Assembly: GCA_964625145.1 (NCBI GenBank)
Contig: CAZVAQ010000015.1
Location: forward strand, 1 to 39,468
From: CAYTRP01 sp964625145
GTDB taxonomy: Bacteria > Sumerlaeota > Sumerlaeia > SLMS01 > JAHLLQ01
DNA length: 39,468 nt
Direction of reading: 5' to 3'
The notes beneath the pieces are model-generated. The model did not search any database and was not told where the DNA came from. It saw only the letters and a list, made by a program, of their open reading frames with translations. This document shows, in pieces, positions 1 through 7,147 of this stretch. Every line of letters begins with the position of its first letter. Positions within the stretch are counted from its first letter, which is position 1. A program made the position numbers and the translations under genes.

Positions 1-228
1 CGTGTTGCCCATGAACCTCATGATGGAGAAGATGGTGTTCTACGTGTTGGTGATGGCCTGACTATTGTCGACCTGGCCAACGAGGCGCTCACCGCCCTTT
101 GTAAAGGCGACGACCGAGGGGGTGGTGCGCGCGCCTTCGGCGTTGGAAATCACGACCGCCTGGCCGCCTTCCATCACCGCGACGCAGGAGTTGGTCGTGC
201 CGAGATCGATTCCGATAACCTTGCTCAT
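1..228 (-). CDS. dnaK: Chaperone DnaK (Hsp70), N-terminal fragment with in-frame stop
   Basis: Hsp70 chaperone: ATP-driven folding of cytosolic client proteins with DnaJ and GrpE. The start is the ATG at 228, with GGAGG about 11 bases upstream. The protein opens with the ATPase phosphate-1 motif IGIDLGTTNSCVAVMEGG and continues with ENAEGARTTPSVVAF-like residues, typical of DnaK. After 62 codons there is a TAG at 40-42 where the family has Glu or Gln. Reading on past it, the same frame gives NTIFSIMRFMG, so homology continues to the window edge. The residue at position 70 is Met where DnaK has the catalytic ATPase lysine (consensus FSIKRFMG). Stop, Lys-to-Met and an unusual GNT end all lie in the last 42 bases of the window. 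Sequence error at a contig end is the simplest reading; a decayed or second copy is possible. The rest of the gene lies outside. Confidence 0.9.
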
Positions 229-555
229 AGTTGTGGGTGCCTCCATAATCTGACAAGCCGCGTAGCGGAAGCGCAAGAGAGGGGCCAGAGAGACATCCCC
301 TGTCCGGGAACATGTGACATATTGACAAAACTATACTTAGCTGAGGAAAAAGATTCCTCCGCCCACCGGCGCATGGGTCGTTCTGAAACACACGATTCGC
401 AGGCGACCCGGTGACGGGGACGGGGGAGGGCGTGGAGCGACAGGCGCCCTCGCAGTCCTCACAACCCACAAAGCACTTGCCAGTATTCACCTGTGATGGT
501 CCCCTCCAGATAGAAATGGAAGGATCACAATCCTGCAGGAGAGGAAGCGCCAATC
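229..555. other. Intergenic region upstream of dnaK; possible weak promoter
   Basis: 327 bases between the divergent dnaK and the small membrane protein gene. On the minus strand a TATAGT hexamer at 335-330 could be a -10 box for dnaK, giving a leader of roughly 95 bases, but no good -35 lies at the right spacing. I find no CIRCE operator (the long inverted repeat that HrcA binds) and no clear sigma-32 site. A short inverted repeat (AGGAT/ATCCT) sits near 524-536, just upstream of the small gene. Nothing coding is convincing here on either strand. Confidence 0.3.
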
Positions 556-729
556 ATGGGCCTACCCGCAATCTTATCAGTCATCCACCTGATTCTTTTC
601 CTGGTGGCGCTGTACGAGATCATCACGGCCTCGCAGTCCCTCGGTTGGAAGGTGCTGTGGGGGCTCATCGTCTTCCTCCTCCCAATCATCGGCCTGCTCC
701 TGTACTTCTTCATCGGCCGCAAAGGCTAA
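556..729 (+). CDS. Small two-helix membrane protein, PLDc_N-like
   Basis: 57-residue protein. The ATG is at 556 and the stop TAA at 727-729; AGGAG lies about 13 bases upstream. There are two hydrophobic segments, roughly residues 3-20 and 33-53, joined by a short polar stretch (EIITASQSLGWK). The second ends in PIIGLLLYFFIGRKG, which matches the pattern of the short N-terminal module of phospholipase D-like membrane proteins (PLDc_N), where a Leu/Val-rich helix with a Pro-(Ile/Val)-(Ile/Leu)-Gly kink is followed by Tyr-Phe-x-x-Gly-Arg. It carries no HKD catalytic motif, so it is not itself a phospholipase; many bacteria have such stand-alone modules of unknown function. It stands alone, convergent with ilvB, with dnaK divergent upstream. 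Family assignment is by eye. Confidence 0.75.
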   Translation: MGLPAILSVIHLILFLVALYEIITASQSLGWKVLWGLIVFLLPIIGLLLYFFIGRKG

Positions 730-750
730 GCGCCGCCAACATCGCCGCAC

Positions 751-792
751 AAAGAAAACCGGCGGTTCGACCGCGATGGACCGAACCGCCGG
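751..792 (-). terminator. Intrinsic terminator of ilvB
   Basis: Perfect 11-base inverted repeat (759-769 with 782-792, arm CCGGCGGTTCG) with a 12-base loop. On the minus strand it is followed by TTTTCTTT. It lies 35 bases beyond the ilvB stop and is a classic Rho-independent terminator. It also stands between two convergent genes. Confidence 0.85.
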
Positions 793-826
793 AGTTGTAT
801 CCCACTGCTGCCTGCCAGCGCGGCGA

Positions 827-2695
827 TCAGAACAACGTGTACTTCTTGTCGTCGTCCGCTTCGGCCTTCTTTTCGTAGACGCGCGGCGTGATGAAGTCTC
901 CGACCATCATGTCCTTGTAGCCCTTGCCGGGACCGACCATCGGGAACACCATGGCATCCGGATCGATCATGACCTCCAGGAACGCGGGCCCGTCGAAGGC
1001 GATGAAACGCTCGAGCGTCTCGCGGACCTTGCTGCGGTCGGACAACCGCTCGGCGAACTGGTAACCGTCGGCCTTGGCCGACTCGACGAAGTCCTTCGCG
1101 TGAAGCGTCTTGTCGGTTCCGCTGAAGCGGTGCTCGTACATCAGCTTCTGCCACTGGCGCACCATGCCGTCGCCGGTGTTGTTGAGCAGCAGCACCTTCA
1201 CGCCCGCGCCGTAGGTCGTCGCCGTCTCCAGCTCGCCGATGTTCATGCGGATGCTGCCGTCGCCGTCGATGCAGACGACCGTCTTTTCGGGACAGGCCAT
1301 CTTGGCGCCAATCGCGGCCGGCAGCCCGAAGCCCATCGTCCCCATCGAGCCCGATGTCAGCCACGTGCGCGGGTGGATGAACTTGAAGTACTGCGCGGCC
1401 CACATCTGGTGCTGGCCGACGCCGGTGGTGATGATGGCATCGCCGTTGGTGACCTCGCCCAGGATCTGCACGACTTCCTGCGGCTGGATCAGCGGGCTCT
1501 TGCGGTCATAGTTCAGCGCGTGGTTCGTCCTCAGCTTCTGGATGTGCTCGATCCACGGCGAGAAATCCTTCTGGAAGTCCTTGCCGTGCTCCATCAGGTC
1601 GCGAAGGCCGGAACCCGCGTCGCCGACGTGCGACCAGGTAATGGCCTTCACCTTGCCGATTTCCGCCGCGTCGATGTCGATGTGGGCGATGTTGCGCGCG
1701 TTGGGGGCGAACTCCTTGACCTTGCCCGCGACGCGATCGTCAAAGCGCGAACCGACCGCGATCAGGAAGTCGCAGTCCTCGACCGCGTAGTTGGCGTACG
1801 CGGTGCCGTGCATGCCAAGCATGTGCAGCGACAAGTCGCTGGTCGTGTCGATGGCACCAATGCCCATCAGGGTGGTGGTGGCCGGGATGCGGTAACGATT
1901 CATGAACGCGCGCAACTCGTCGGCGCTGTCGCTGTTGATGACGCCGCCACCAACGTAGAGCAGCGGGCGCTCGCTCTGGGCGAGCATCTCGAAGAACTGC
2001 GCGCAGCGACGGCGCGACACGCGCGATTCGCGCAGCGTCTCCAACCGGCGCTGGAAGCCGCGGAAGTTCAGGCGCGCCTGGCCGTCGAACGTGCCGACCC
2101 ATTGCTGCACGTCCTTGGGCAGGTCGATGACGACCGGGCCCGGGCGGCCGCTGCGGGCGATCTCAAAGGCGGTGCGGATCGTCGCCTCCAGCTCCTCCGG
2201 GTCGTCGACCAGGAAGGCGTGCTTGGCGCAGGAGGACATGATGTTGAAGACCGGCGCTTCCTGGAAGGCGTCGGTGCCGATGGCAGCACGGGGCACCTGG
2301 CCGCAGAGCAGCACCACCGGAATCGAATCCGCGGCGCAGTCGCGGATGGGGGTGACGCAGTTTGTCGCGCCCGGACCCGAGGTGACGAGGAAACAGCCGA
2401 CCTTGCCCGTGGCCCGCGCGTAACCGGCAGCCATGAATCCGGCGCCCTGCTCATTGGCGGGGACGACCAGTCGAATCTGGTTGTCGGGCTGCTTCTCATA
2501 CTGGCGGTTCCAGCGGAAGATGGCGTCGTAAGTCGGCAGGATCGCGCCGCCGCTGTAGCCAAAGATGGTGTCGACACCCTCGTCATGAAGGACCTGAAGG
2601 ATCATCTCGGCCCCCTCCATGGTCTCTCCCGCGCGGGGATGGGGCGCGGCGGATGTCGTGGCGGGCGCCTTGGCGGTCTGGGGCTGAGTCTGCAT
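827..2695 (-). CDS. ilvB: Acetolactate synthase, large (catalytic) subunit
   Basis: Thiamine-diphosphate enzyme condensing pyruvate with pyruvate or 2-oxobutyrate, the first common step of valine, leucine and isoleucine synthesis; cytosolic. 622 residues, slightly longer than usual because of an Ala/Pro-rich N-terminal tail of about 25 residues. Visible motifs: FGYSGGAILP (about 45-54), catalytic Glu82 in VPANEQGAGFMAAGYARATG, the SGRPGPVVIDLPKDVQ segment (182-197), HPRTWLTSGSMGTMGFGLPA (441-460), and the ThDP/Mg motif GDGS (478-481) through NN (505-506), followed by GMVRQWQ. The ATG at 2695 is preceded by AAGGAAGAAG. The regulatory small subunit gene (ilvN) is not adjacent on either side, so it is either elsewhere or absent. 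Expression is probably controlled by the attenuator upstream (2767-2930). Catabolic AlsS is less likely given that leader. Confidence 0.96.
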   Translation of the reverse strand: MQTQPQTAKAPATTSAAPHPRAGETMEGAEMILQVLHDEGVDTIFGYSGGAILPTYDAIFRWNRQYEKQPDNQIRLVVPANEQGAGFMAAGYARATGKVGCFLVTSGPGATNCVTPIRDCAADSIPVVLLCGQVPRAAIGTDAFQEAPVFNIMSSCAKHAFLVDDPEELEATIRTAFEIARSGRPGPVVIDLPKDVQQWVGTFDGQARLNFRGFQRRLETLRESRVSRRRCAQFFEMLAQSERPLLYVGGGVINSDSADELRAFMNRYRIPATTTLMGIGAIDTTSDLSLHMLGMHGTAYANYAVEDCDFLIAVGSRFDDRVAGKVKEFAPNARNIAHIDIDAAEIGKVKAITWSHVGDAGSGLRDLMEHGKDFQKDFSPWIEHIQKLRTNHALNYDRKSPLIQPQEVVQILGEVTNGDAIITTGVGQHQMWAAQYFKFIHPRTWLTSGSMGTMGFGLPAAIGAKMACPEKTVVCIDGDGSIRMNIGELETATTYGAGVKVLLLNNTGDGMVRQWQKLMYEHRFSGTDKTLHAKDFVESAKADGYQFAERLSDRSKVRETLERFIAFDGPAFLEVMIDPDAMVFPMVGPGKGYKDMMVGDFITPRVYEKKAEADDDKKYTLF

Positions 2696-2766
2696 GATCT
2701 TCTTCCTTCGTCGATTGGATGTGGGGATCTGGGGTCGAGGGTGAGGGGTGGGTCAATGCGCCAGAA

Positions 2767-2797
2767 TAAAAAAGTGCCGCTGGCTCAATCCAGCGGC
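2767..2797 (-). terminator. Attenuator terminator in the ilvB leader
   Basis: On the minus strand, GCCGCTGG (2797-2790) pairs perfectly with CCAGCGGC (2783-2776) around a 6-base loop, followed by AC and six T (2773-2768). This is a complete intrinsic terminator placed about 70 bases upstream of the ilvB start and about 50 bases downstream of a Leu/Val-rich leader peptide stop. A competing pairing is available: the minus-strand GCGGCG at 2829-2824 can pair with CGCCGC at 2798-2793, which would disrupt the 5' arm of the terminator. This is the arrangement expected for translation-coupled attenuation. Confidence 0.88.
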
Positions 2798-2849
2798 GGT
2801 GATTCGGCCCCGACTCGTGCGCGCGCCGCATCCGGCGCCCGGCAACCAG

Positions 2850-2930
2850 TCAGGGCAAGAGTACGAGCACGAGCAGGACGCCATTCAGGGCGCCGGGGCA
2901 GGGGGAGGAATTGGAGGAGGTCATTCGCAT
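2850..2930 (-). CDS. ilvL: ilvB leader peptide (branched-chain amino acid attenuator)
   Basis: 26-codon open frame from ATG 2930 (a second in-frame ATG is at 2924) to TGA 2852-2850. Residues 18-25 are VLLVLVLL, encoded GTC CTG CTC GTG CTC GTA CTC TTG, immediately before a final Pro and the stop. Eight consecutive codons for two of the three branched-chain amino acids are far beyond chance, and the terminator hairpin begins about 50 bases after the stop, directly before ilvB. In known ilv/leu leaders (for example E. coli ilvB and ilvG), stalling at such codons when the charged tRNA is scarce favours an antiterminator; starvation-induced ilvB read-through is inferred here. The ribosome site is weak (GAGCGGG, about 7 bases upstream). 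The symbol is used by analogy. No Ile codon is present. Confidence 0.85.
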   Translation of the reverse strand: MRMTSSNSSPCPGALNGVLLVLVLLP

Positions 2931-2959
2931 TGGTTGCCCGCTCACAAAAACTGGAGGGC

Positions 2960-2988
2960 AGACTTCGCCGGTCGGCCCCTCCGGTCAA
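2960..2988 (-). promoter_or_regulatory. Candidate promoter for the ilvB leader transcript
   Basis: Minus-strand TTGACC (2988-2983) is followed after 17 bases by AAGTCT (2965-2960), which is only a fair -10 match. It would start transcription near 2953 and leave a 5' leader of about 23 bases before the leader-peptide ATG, a sensible distance. The match is weak, so treat it as a candidate only. Confidence 0.22.
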
Positions 2989-3070
2989 GCGCAAATCAGC
3001 GGGTTGGCCCGACAGGCGGGTGTAGTGGGGATACCTCCCCCCCACTTTCCCACCCTGCCGGAACGATCCA

Positions 3071-3100
3071 TTGACGTCCCGCATGGCCCTGGTCTTGCAT
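3071..3100 (+). promoter_or_regulatory. Candidate promoter for ispH
   Basis: TTGACG at 3071-3076, then 18 bases, then TTGCAT at 3095-3100. It would start transcription near 3107, about 33 bases upstream of the GTG at 3140 with its strong ribosome site. The -10 is imperfect. If real, it rules out the earlier in-frame ATG at 3083 as the start. Confidence 0.3.
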
Positions 3101-3139
3101 CCCTGCCAGCCGAATGGCGGTTCCATTTTGGGGGAAACT

Positions 3140-4384
3140 GTGGCCGAAATTGCCGAAAAGACCTATTACCGGTCCAGCCTTGGGCTGAAGAAGGACGTCG
3201 CGCCAGCTCGGGACGCGGACTACAGCAGCGCCCTCATCGACGGACTGCGGACGCGTCAGGGACACCTGCCCATCCCCGAAGCCGGGCTGACGATCCATTT
3301 GGCACGCGATTTCGGATTCTGCTATGGTGTGGACAAGGCCATCGACATGGCCTACGAGACGCGGCTGAAATTCCCCGACCGGCGGATTTTCCTGCTCACC
3401 GAGATCATCCACAATCCCCGCGTCAACCACCGCATGGTGGAGATGGGGATCATCTTCCTGTCCGGCCAGTATGCCAGCCCGGAACACACCTTGGATGACA
3501 TCACCTCCAGCGACGTGGTGATGATTCCCGCGTTTGGCGTGGCATCGTCCCTGTTCAAGCAATTGCGGGAAAGGGGCTGCATCGTGGTGGACACCACATG
3601 TGGCTCGGTCGTGCATGTGTGGAAGCGGGTGGAGCGCTACGCCAAGGACGGCTTCACGTCGTTGGTGCACGGCAAGTTTTACCACGAGGAGACGATCGCG
3701 ACGGTCTCGCAGGCGACGGCCCAAGGGGGGCATTTCCTGGTGGTGCGCGACATCCCGGAGGCCAGGAAGGTGTGCGCGTTCATCGAGGGAGGCCTCTCCC
3801 CCGCTGAACTCATGGCCGATTTTCAGCCGGGGGCTTTCTCGGAGGGCTTTGACCCGGAACTTCACCTGCTTCGGGTGGGGGTGGCGAACCAGACGACAAT
3901 GCTGGCCAGCGAGTCGCTGGAGATCGCCCGGATGATCGGCGCGTCGCTGGAACAGCGCCACGGCGCGGAGCACGCGTCGGAACACTTCCGCTCCTTTGAC
4001 ACCATTTGCAGCGCGACGCAGGACCGGCAGGATGCCATTGTTACATTGCTGGCGGAGCAGAAGCTCGATCTGGCGCTGGTCATCGGCGGGTACAACTCGT
4101 CAAACACGGGGCACCTGCTGGCGGTGGCGTTGGAGAAATGCCCCGCGTACCACATCGCCGACGCTTCGGAAATCGTCTCGGCGAACGAGTTGCGGCACCA
4201 GCCACGGATGTCCAAGGAGACGGTGGTGAAAAGCGGCTGGCTGCCTGTAGGCGAGATCGCCGTGGGCCTGACGGCCGGAGCGAGCACCCCGAACAAGGCC
4301 ATCGCGGACACGATTGCGCGCCTGCTGGAAGTGCGCGGCTGCGACCCCGGCGCGGCGCTTAGGGCCTTGGATATTCCGGCCTGA
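3140..4384 (+). CDS. ispH: 4-hydroxy-3-methylbut-2-enyl diphosphate reductase (IspH/LytB)
   Basis: Last enzyme of the MEP isoprenoid pathway: the iron-sulfur protein reduces HMBPP to IPP and DMAPP; cytosolic. Three cluster-binding cysteines are visible at about Cys61 (FGFCYGV), Cys154 (VDTTCGSV) and Cys290 (FDTICSATQDRQ). Substrate-binding residues lie in EIIHNPRVNHRM, GKFYHEET and the SSNTGHL loop. It is about 414 residues, longer than the ~315-residue E. coli form and like the plant/cyanobacterial type in having an N-terminal extension (TYYRSSLGLKKDV) and an insert before the third cysteine. I chose the GTG at 3140 because GGGGG at 3130-3134 sits at ideal distance; the frame stays open upstream to 3071 (ATG at 3083 possible). 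Isoprenoid products would also feed the lipid carrier used by the WecA-like enzyme at 34167. Confidence 0.95.
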   Translation: MAEIAEKTYYRSSLGLKKDVAPARDADYSSALIDGLRTRQGHLPIPEAGLTIHLARDFGFCYGVDKAIDMAYETRLKFPDRRIFLLTEIIHNPRVNHRMVEMGIIFLSGQYASPEHTLDDITSSDVVMIPAFGVASSLFKQLRERGCIVVDTTCGSVVHVWKRVERYAKDGFTSLVHGKFYHEETIATVSQATAQGGHFLVVRDIPEARKVCAFIEGGLSPAELMADFQPGAFSEGFDPELHLLRVGVANQTTMLASESLEIARMIGASLEQRHGAEHASEHFRSFDTICSATQDRQDAIVTLLAEQKLDLALVIGGYNSSNTGHLLAVALEKCPAYHIADASEIVSANELRHQPRMSKETVVKSGWLPVGEIAVGLTAGASTPNKAIADTIARLLEVRGCDPGAALRALDIPA

Positions 4385-4490
4385 CCTTTCCCGCTACAAA
4401 TCCAGACTTTCAAGCGCTTGCTTTCCTTGCCCCGAATCGCGGGCGGGGGTCCAATCCGCGCAACCTCACGAGGGTGAACAACAAAACGAC

Positions 4491-4898
4491 ATGATCAAGC
4501 GCATCAGCATCACGCCCGGCGGTCAGGGTCTCCATGAGATTACCCACGAGATAAACGCGATCGTCCGGGAGTCGGGAGTGATGGAGGGTTTGTGCTCGCT
4601 CCTGATCCAGCACACCTCTGCCAGCCTGACGATCCAGGAAAACGCCGATCCTTCTGCGCGACGTGATCTCGAGGCATGGCTTGATCGCCTGGTGCCCGAG
4701 GGCGACAAGCTGTTCACGCACACGCTGGAAGGGCCCGACGACATGCCCTCGCACATCAAGTCGGCACTGACCTCCACCACGCTCTCGATTCCGATCATCG
4801 ATGGCAGGTTGGCGCTGGGCATGTGGCAAGGCGTCTTCATCTGGGAACACCGCCGACACCGCACGCAGCGCAGTGTGGTGGTCCACGTTGGCCTATGA
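4491..4898 (+). CDS. YjbQ/UPF0047 family protein
   Basis: 135-residue protein of the YjbQ (UPF0047) family. Seen: a start like MIKRISITPGGQGLHEIT, then GLCSLLIQHTSASLTIQEN (about 34-52) and a C-terminal GMWQGVFIWEHRRHRTQRSVVVHV. The histidine in IQHTSASL and the late Trp-Gln-Gly and Glu-His positions are the conserved positions of this fold. Members show weak thiamine-phosphate synthase activity, but the physiological role is unsettled, so I do not assign a reaction. ATG 4491 fits the known N-terminus; the frame is open upstream to 4314 without homology. The stop overlaps the next start (ATGA at 4895-4898), so translation with the oxoprolinase A gene is coupled. ispH ends 106 bases upstream with no obvious terminator between. 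Confidence 0.9.
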   Translation: MIKRISITPGGQGLHEITHEINAIVRESGVMEGLCSLLIQHTSASLTIQENADPSARRDLEAWLDRLVPEGDKLFTHTLEGPDDMPSHIKSALTSTTLSIPIIDGRLALGMWQGVFIWEHRRHRTQRSVVVHVGL

Positions 4899-7135
4899 AG
4901 CCCGCACCGCAAGAGTGCTGGCACATCTGGATAGATACCGGTGGGACGTTCACCGACTGCGTGGCCCTTGCTCCTGATGGCTCGCCGCGGCGGGCGAAGG
5001 TGCTCAGCAGCGGAAAGTTGCGCTTTGCTGTCGAACATGTCGATGACGAGCAGACCATCGCCCTCGCAGGTCCATGGCCGTCTGTGCCCAACCTCATGGC
5101 TGGTTGGTCGCTGCAGCCCCGTGATGGGCAGGGTGCGGTACCCATTGCATCGTTTGATGCAGAGCAGGGGCTGGTTCACCTGGCTGCGCCACTTGAACGC
5201 CGGCTGAAGAGTGGCGATCCAGTGGATGTGCATTCCCCCGAAGACGCTCCAGTCCTTGCCGCGCGCATTGTGACAAGTACGGCACCCGGCAGCGAGTTCC
5301 CACCAATCCGGATGCGATTGGCCACAACGCGCGGCACGAACGCGTTGCTCGAGAGACGCGGTCATCCGCCCGTGCTCTTCATCACCAAGGGTTTCGGCGA
5401 TCTGCTGGAGATCGGAACCCAGGCAAGACCAGAACTCTTCGCCCGGGACATCATCAAGCCACGTCCGCTCTACGCCTGCACCGTCGAGGTGGATGAACGT
5501 CTGACGGCGCAGGGAACGGTGTTGCGGCCATTGAACGAGGCACAACTGCGGGAGAGTGCCAGACGGCTCGTGATAGAAGGGCACACCGTGGCTGCGGTTG
5601 CCTTCATGCACAGCTATCTGAATCCTGTGCATGAGTTACGGGTTGCCGAAATTCTGATGGAGGAAGGCTTTGAGGTCGTCAGGACCAGCGCAAGCCTGGC
5701 GCCGCTGATTCGATTGCTGCCACGCGCGCAGACCACGGTCGTGGATGCTTATCTCTCCCCCATCATCTCTGAGACGATCCGACGTGTGCGCGAAGGAATT
5801 GGTGGAGAGAAGTTGCAGTCGCTGCATCTCATGACAAGTGCAGGCGGCTTGTCGCGCGACGGACGCTATCACCCGAAGGACAGTCTGCTCAGCGGCCCTG
5901 CGGGCGGAGTGGTTGCCATCGCGGCGGCGGCACGCGGGACGGGACTTGGGAAAGTCATCGGCTTCGACATGGGTGGGACCAGCACGGACGTGGCGCGATG
6001 GGATGGCGCATTCGGATATGTCTTCGAGCACCGCATCGGCGACGCCACATTGGTGGCGCCAGCCTTGGCGATCGAGAGCGTCGCCGCCGGTGGAGGCTCC
6101 ATCTGCAAGTTTGCAGAAGGCCGATTGCAGGTTGGACCCGAGAGCGGCGGCGCCCAACCCGGTCCGGCGTGCTATGGAGCAGGCGGGCCGTTGACGATCA
6201 CCGACGTGAACCTGCTGATGGGGCGGTTGGCGACGGGAAGCTTTGAGATTCCGCTGAATCGCGATGCCGCGGTCGAGGCACTGCAGGCGCTGCGTGATGA
6301 GCTTCAATCGTCAACCGGTGAACACGCTTCCGAGGAGGCGATCCTGAATGGTTTGCTCGCCATCGCGAACGAGCGCATGGCCGGGGCAATCCGGCAGGTC
6401 TCGATCGCGCAGGGCTACGATCCAGCGGAGTACGCGCTGGTTGCCTTTGGCGGAGCCGGTGGTCAACACGCGTGCGCCATCGCCGAGTTGCTGGGCATAG
6501 GCCGAATTCTGGTTCCTGCAGATGCGAGCGTGCTGAGCGCGGTGGGCCTTGGACAGGCAGCCATCGAGCGCATCGCCGAGCGCCAGGTGCTCCTCACGAT
6601 CCGCGGTTCAGAGCTGGAAGCCTTGATGCGAATGGCGGGCGAGCTGGAATCGGAAGCGCGAAGGGAACTGGAAGAGGAGGGGCTGAAGCCCGAACAGGTA
6701 TCCAGAAAGCGCATCATTTGTAGCATGAGATACGTCGGCCAGGACGCGACCCTGCCGATTGATTGGGATGGCCGGTCCAATCCGGCGATCAATTTCGAGG
6801 CCCGATACGCCGAGGTTTTCGCCTACACCCCAACCGGTCGGGCCATCGAGTTGGAGTCCATGCGAGTGGTGGTCGCCACCGAGGCAGAATCGCGCGATGT
6901 GGCCATGCCCGTCGAGCCGGTCGCTTTCAAATCAACGGTGAGCCAGCGATGCCACACGGGCGGAGAGTGGAGAAACGTACCGGTCCGCCGGCAGGAGGCC
7001 CTGAGCGTCGGCATGAAGATCAACGGCCCCGCACTGATTGTTGGGCGTTCGACAGTGACATTGGTTGACGTGAAATGGGTGGCTGAGCCAAACGAACAGG
7101 GTGGGCTCTTGCTGGCCCGAAGCCATACTCCATAG
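4895..7135 (+). CDS. Hydantoinase/5-oxoprolinase subunit A (HyuA family)
   Basis: ATP-dependent ring-opening amidohydrolase subunit of the HyuA/OplA family; substrates are 5-oxoproline or hydantoins, used with a HyuB partner. 746 residues from ATG 4895, which overlaps the previous stop. Order: Hydant_A_N with the nucleotide-binding start WIDTGGTFTDCVALAPDG (about 11-28) and ATTRGTNALLERRG (near 145-158); then the Hydantoinase_A core with SAGGLSRDGRYHPKDSLLSG and a second actin-like phosphate motif GFDMGGTSTDVARWDG; then AFGGAGGQHACAIAELLG; then a C-terminal domain ending in NGPALIVGRSTVTLVD. The matching B subunit is not next to it but 6.4 kb downstream (13516), beyond two secreted proteases. 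Protease 1 follows after only 12 bases with its own AGGAG, so it is probably co-transcribed. 5-oxoprolinase is the likelier substrate class, judged from overall likeness only. Confidence 0.9.
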   Translation: MKPAPQECWHIWIDTGGTFTDCVALAPDGSPRRAKVLSSGKLRFAVEHVDDEQTIALAGPWPSVPNLMAGWSLQPRDGQGAVPIASFDAEQGLVHLAAPLERRLKSGDPVDVHSPEDAPVLAARIVTSTAPGSEFPPIRMRLATTRGTNALLERRGHPPVLFITKGFGDLLEIGTQARPELFARDIIKPRPLYACTVEVDERLTAQGTVLRPLNEAQLRESARRLVIEGHTVAAVAFMHSYLNPVHELRVAEILMEEGFEVVRTSASLAPLIRLLPRAQTTVVDAYLSPIISETIRRVREGIGGEKLQSLHLMTSAGGLSRDGRYHPKDSLLSGPAGGVVAIAAAARGTGLGKVIGFDMGGTSTDVARWDGAFGYVFEHRIGDATLVAPALAIESVAAGGGSICKFAEGRLQVGPESGGAQPGPACYGAGGPLTITDVNLLMGRLATGSFEIPLNRDAAVEALQALRDELQSSTGEHASEEAILNGLLAIANERMAGAIRQVSIAQGYDPAEYALVAFGGAGGQHACAIAELLGIGRILVPADASVLSAVGLGQAAIERIAERQVLLTIRGSELEALMRMAGELESEARRELEEEGLKPEQVSRKRIICSMRYVGQDATLPIDWDGRSNPAINFEARYAEVFAYTPTGRAIELESMRVVVATEAESRDVAMPVEPVAFKSTVSQRCHTGGEWRNVPVRRQEALSVGMKINGPALIVGRSTVTLVDVKWVAEPNEQGGLLLARSHTP

Positions 7136-7147
7136 GCAGGAGCCCCC

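Noticed and set aside
229..555. CIRCE or sigma-32 heat-shock element upstream of dnaK
   Set aside because: No TTAGCACTC-N9-GAGTGCTAA repeat and no CTTGAA/CCCCAT pair found on the minus strand.
776..3025. 749-codon plus-strand open frame opposite ilvB
   Set aside because: Antisense shadow of a high-GC gene: no family motifs, Arg/Asp/Val-rich composition, while the opposite strand encodes an unmistakable acetolactate synthase.
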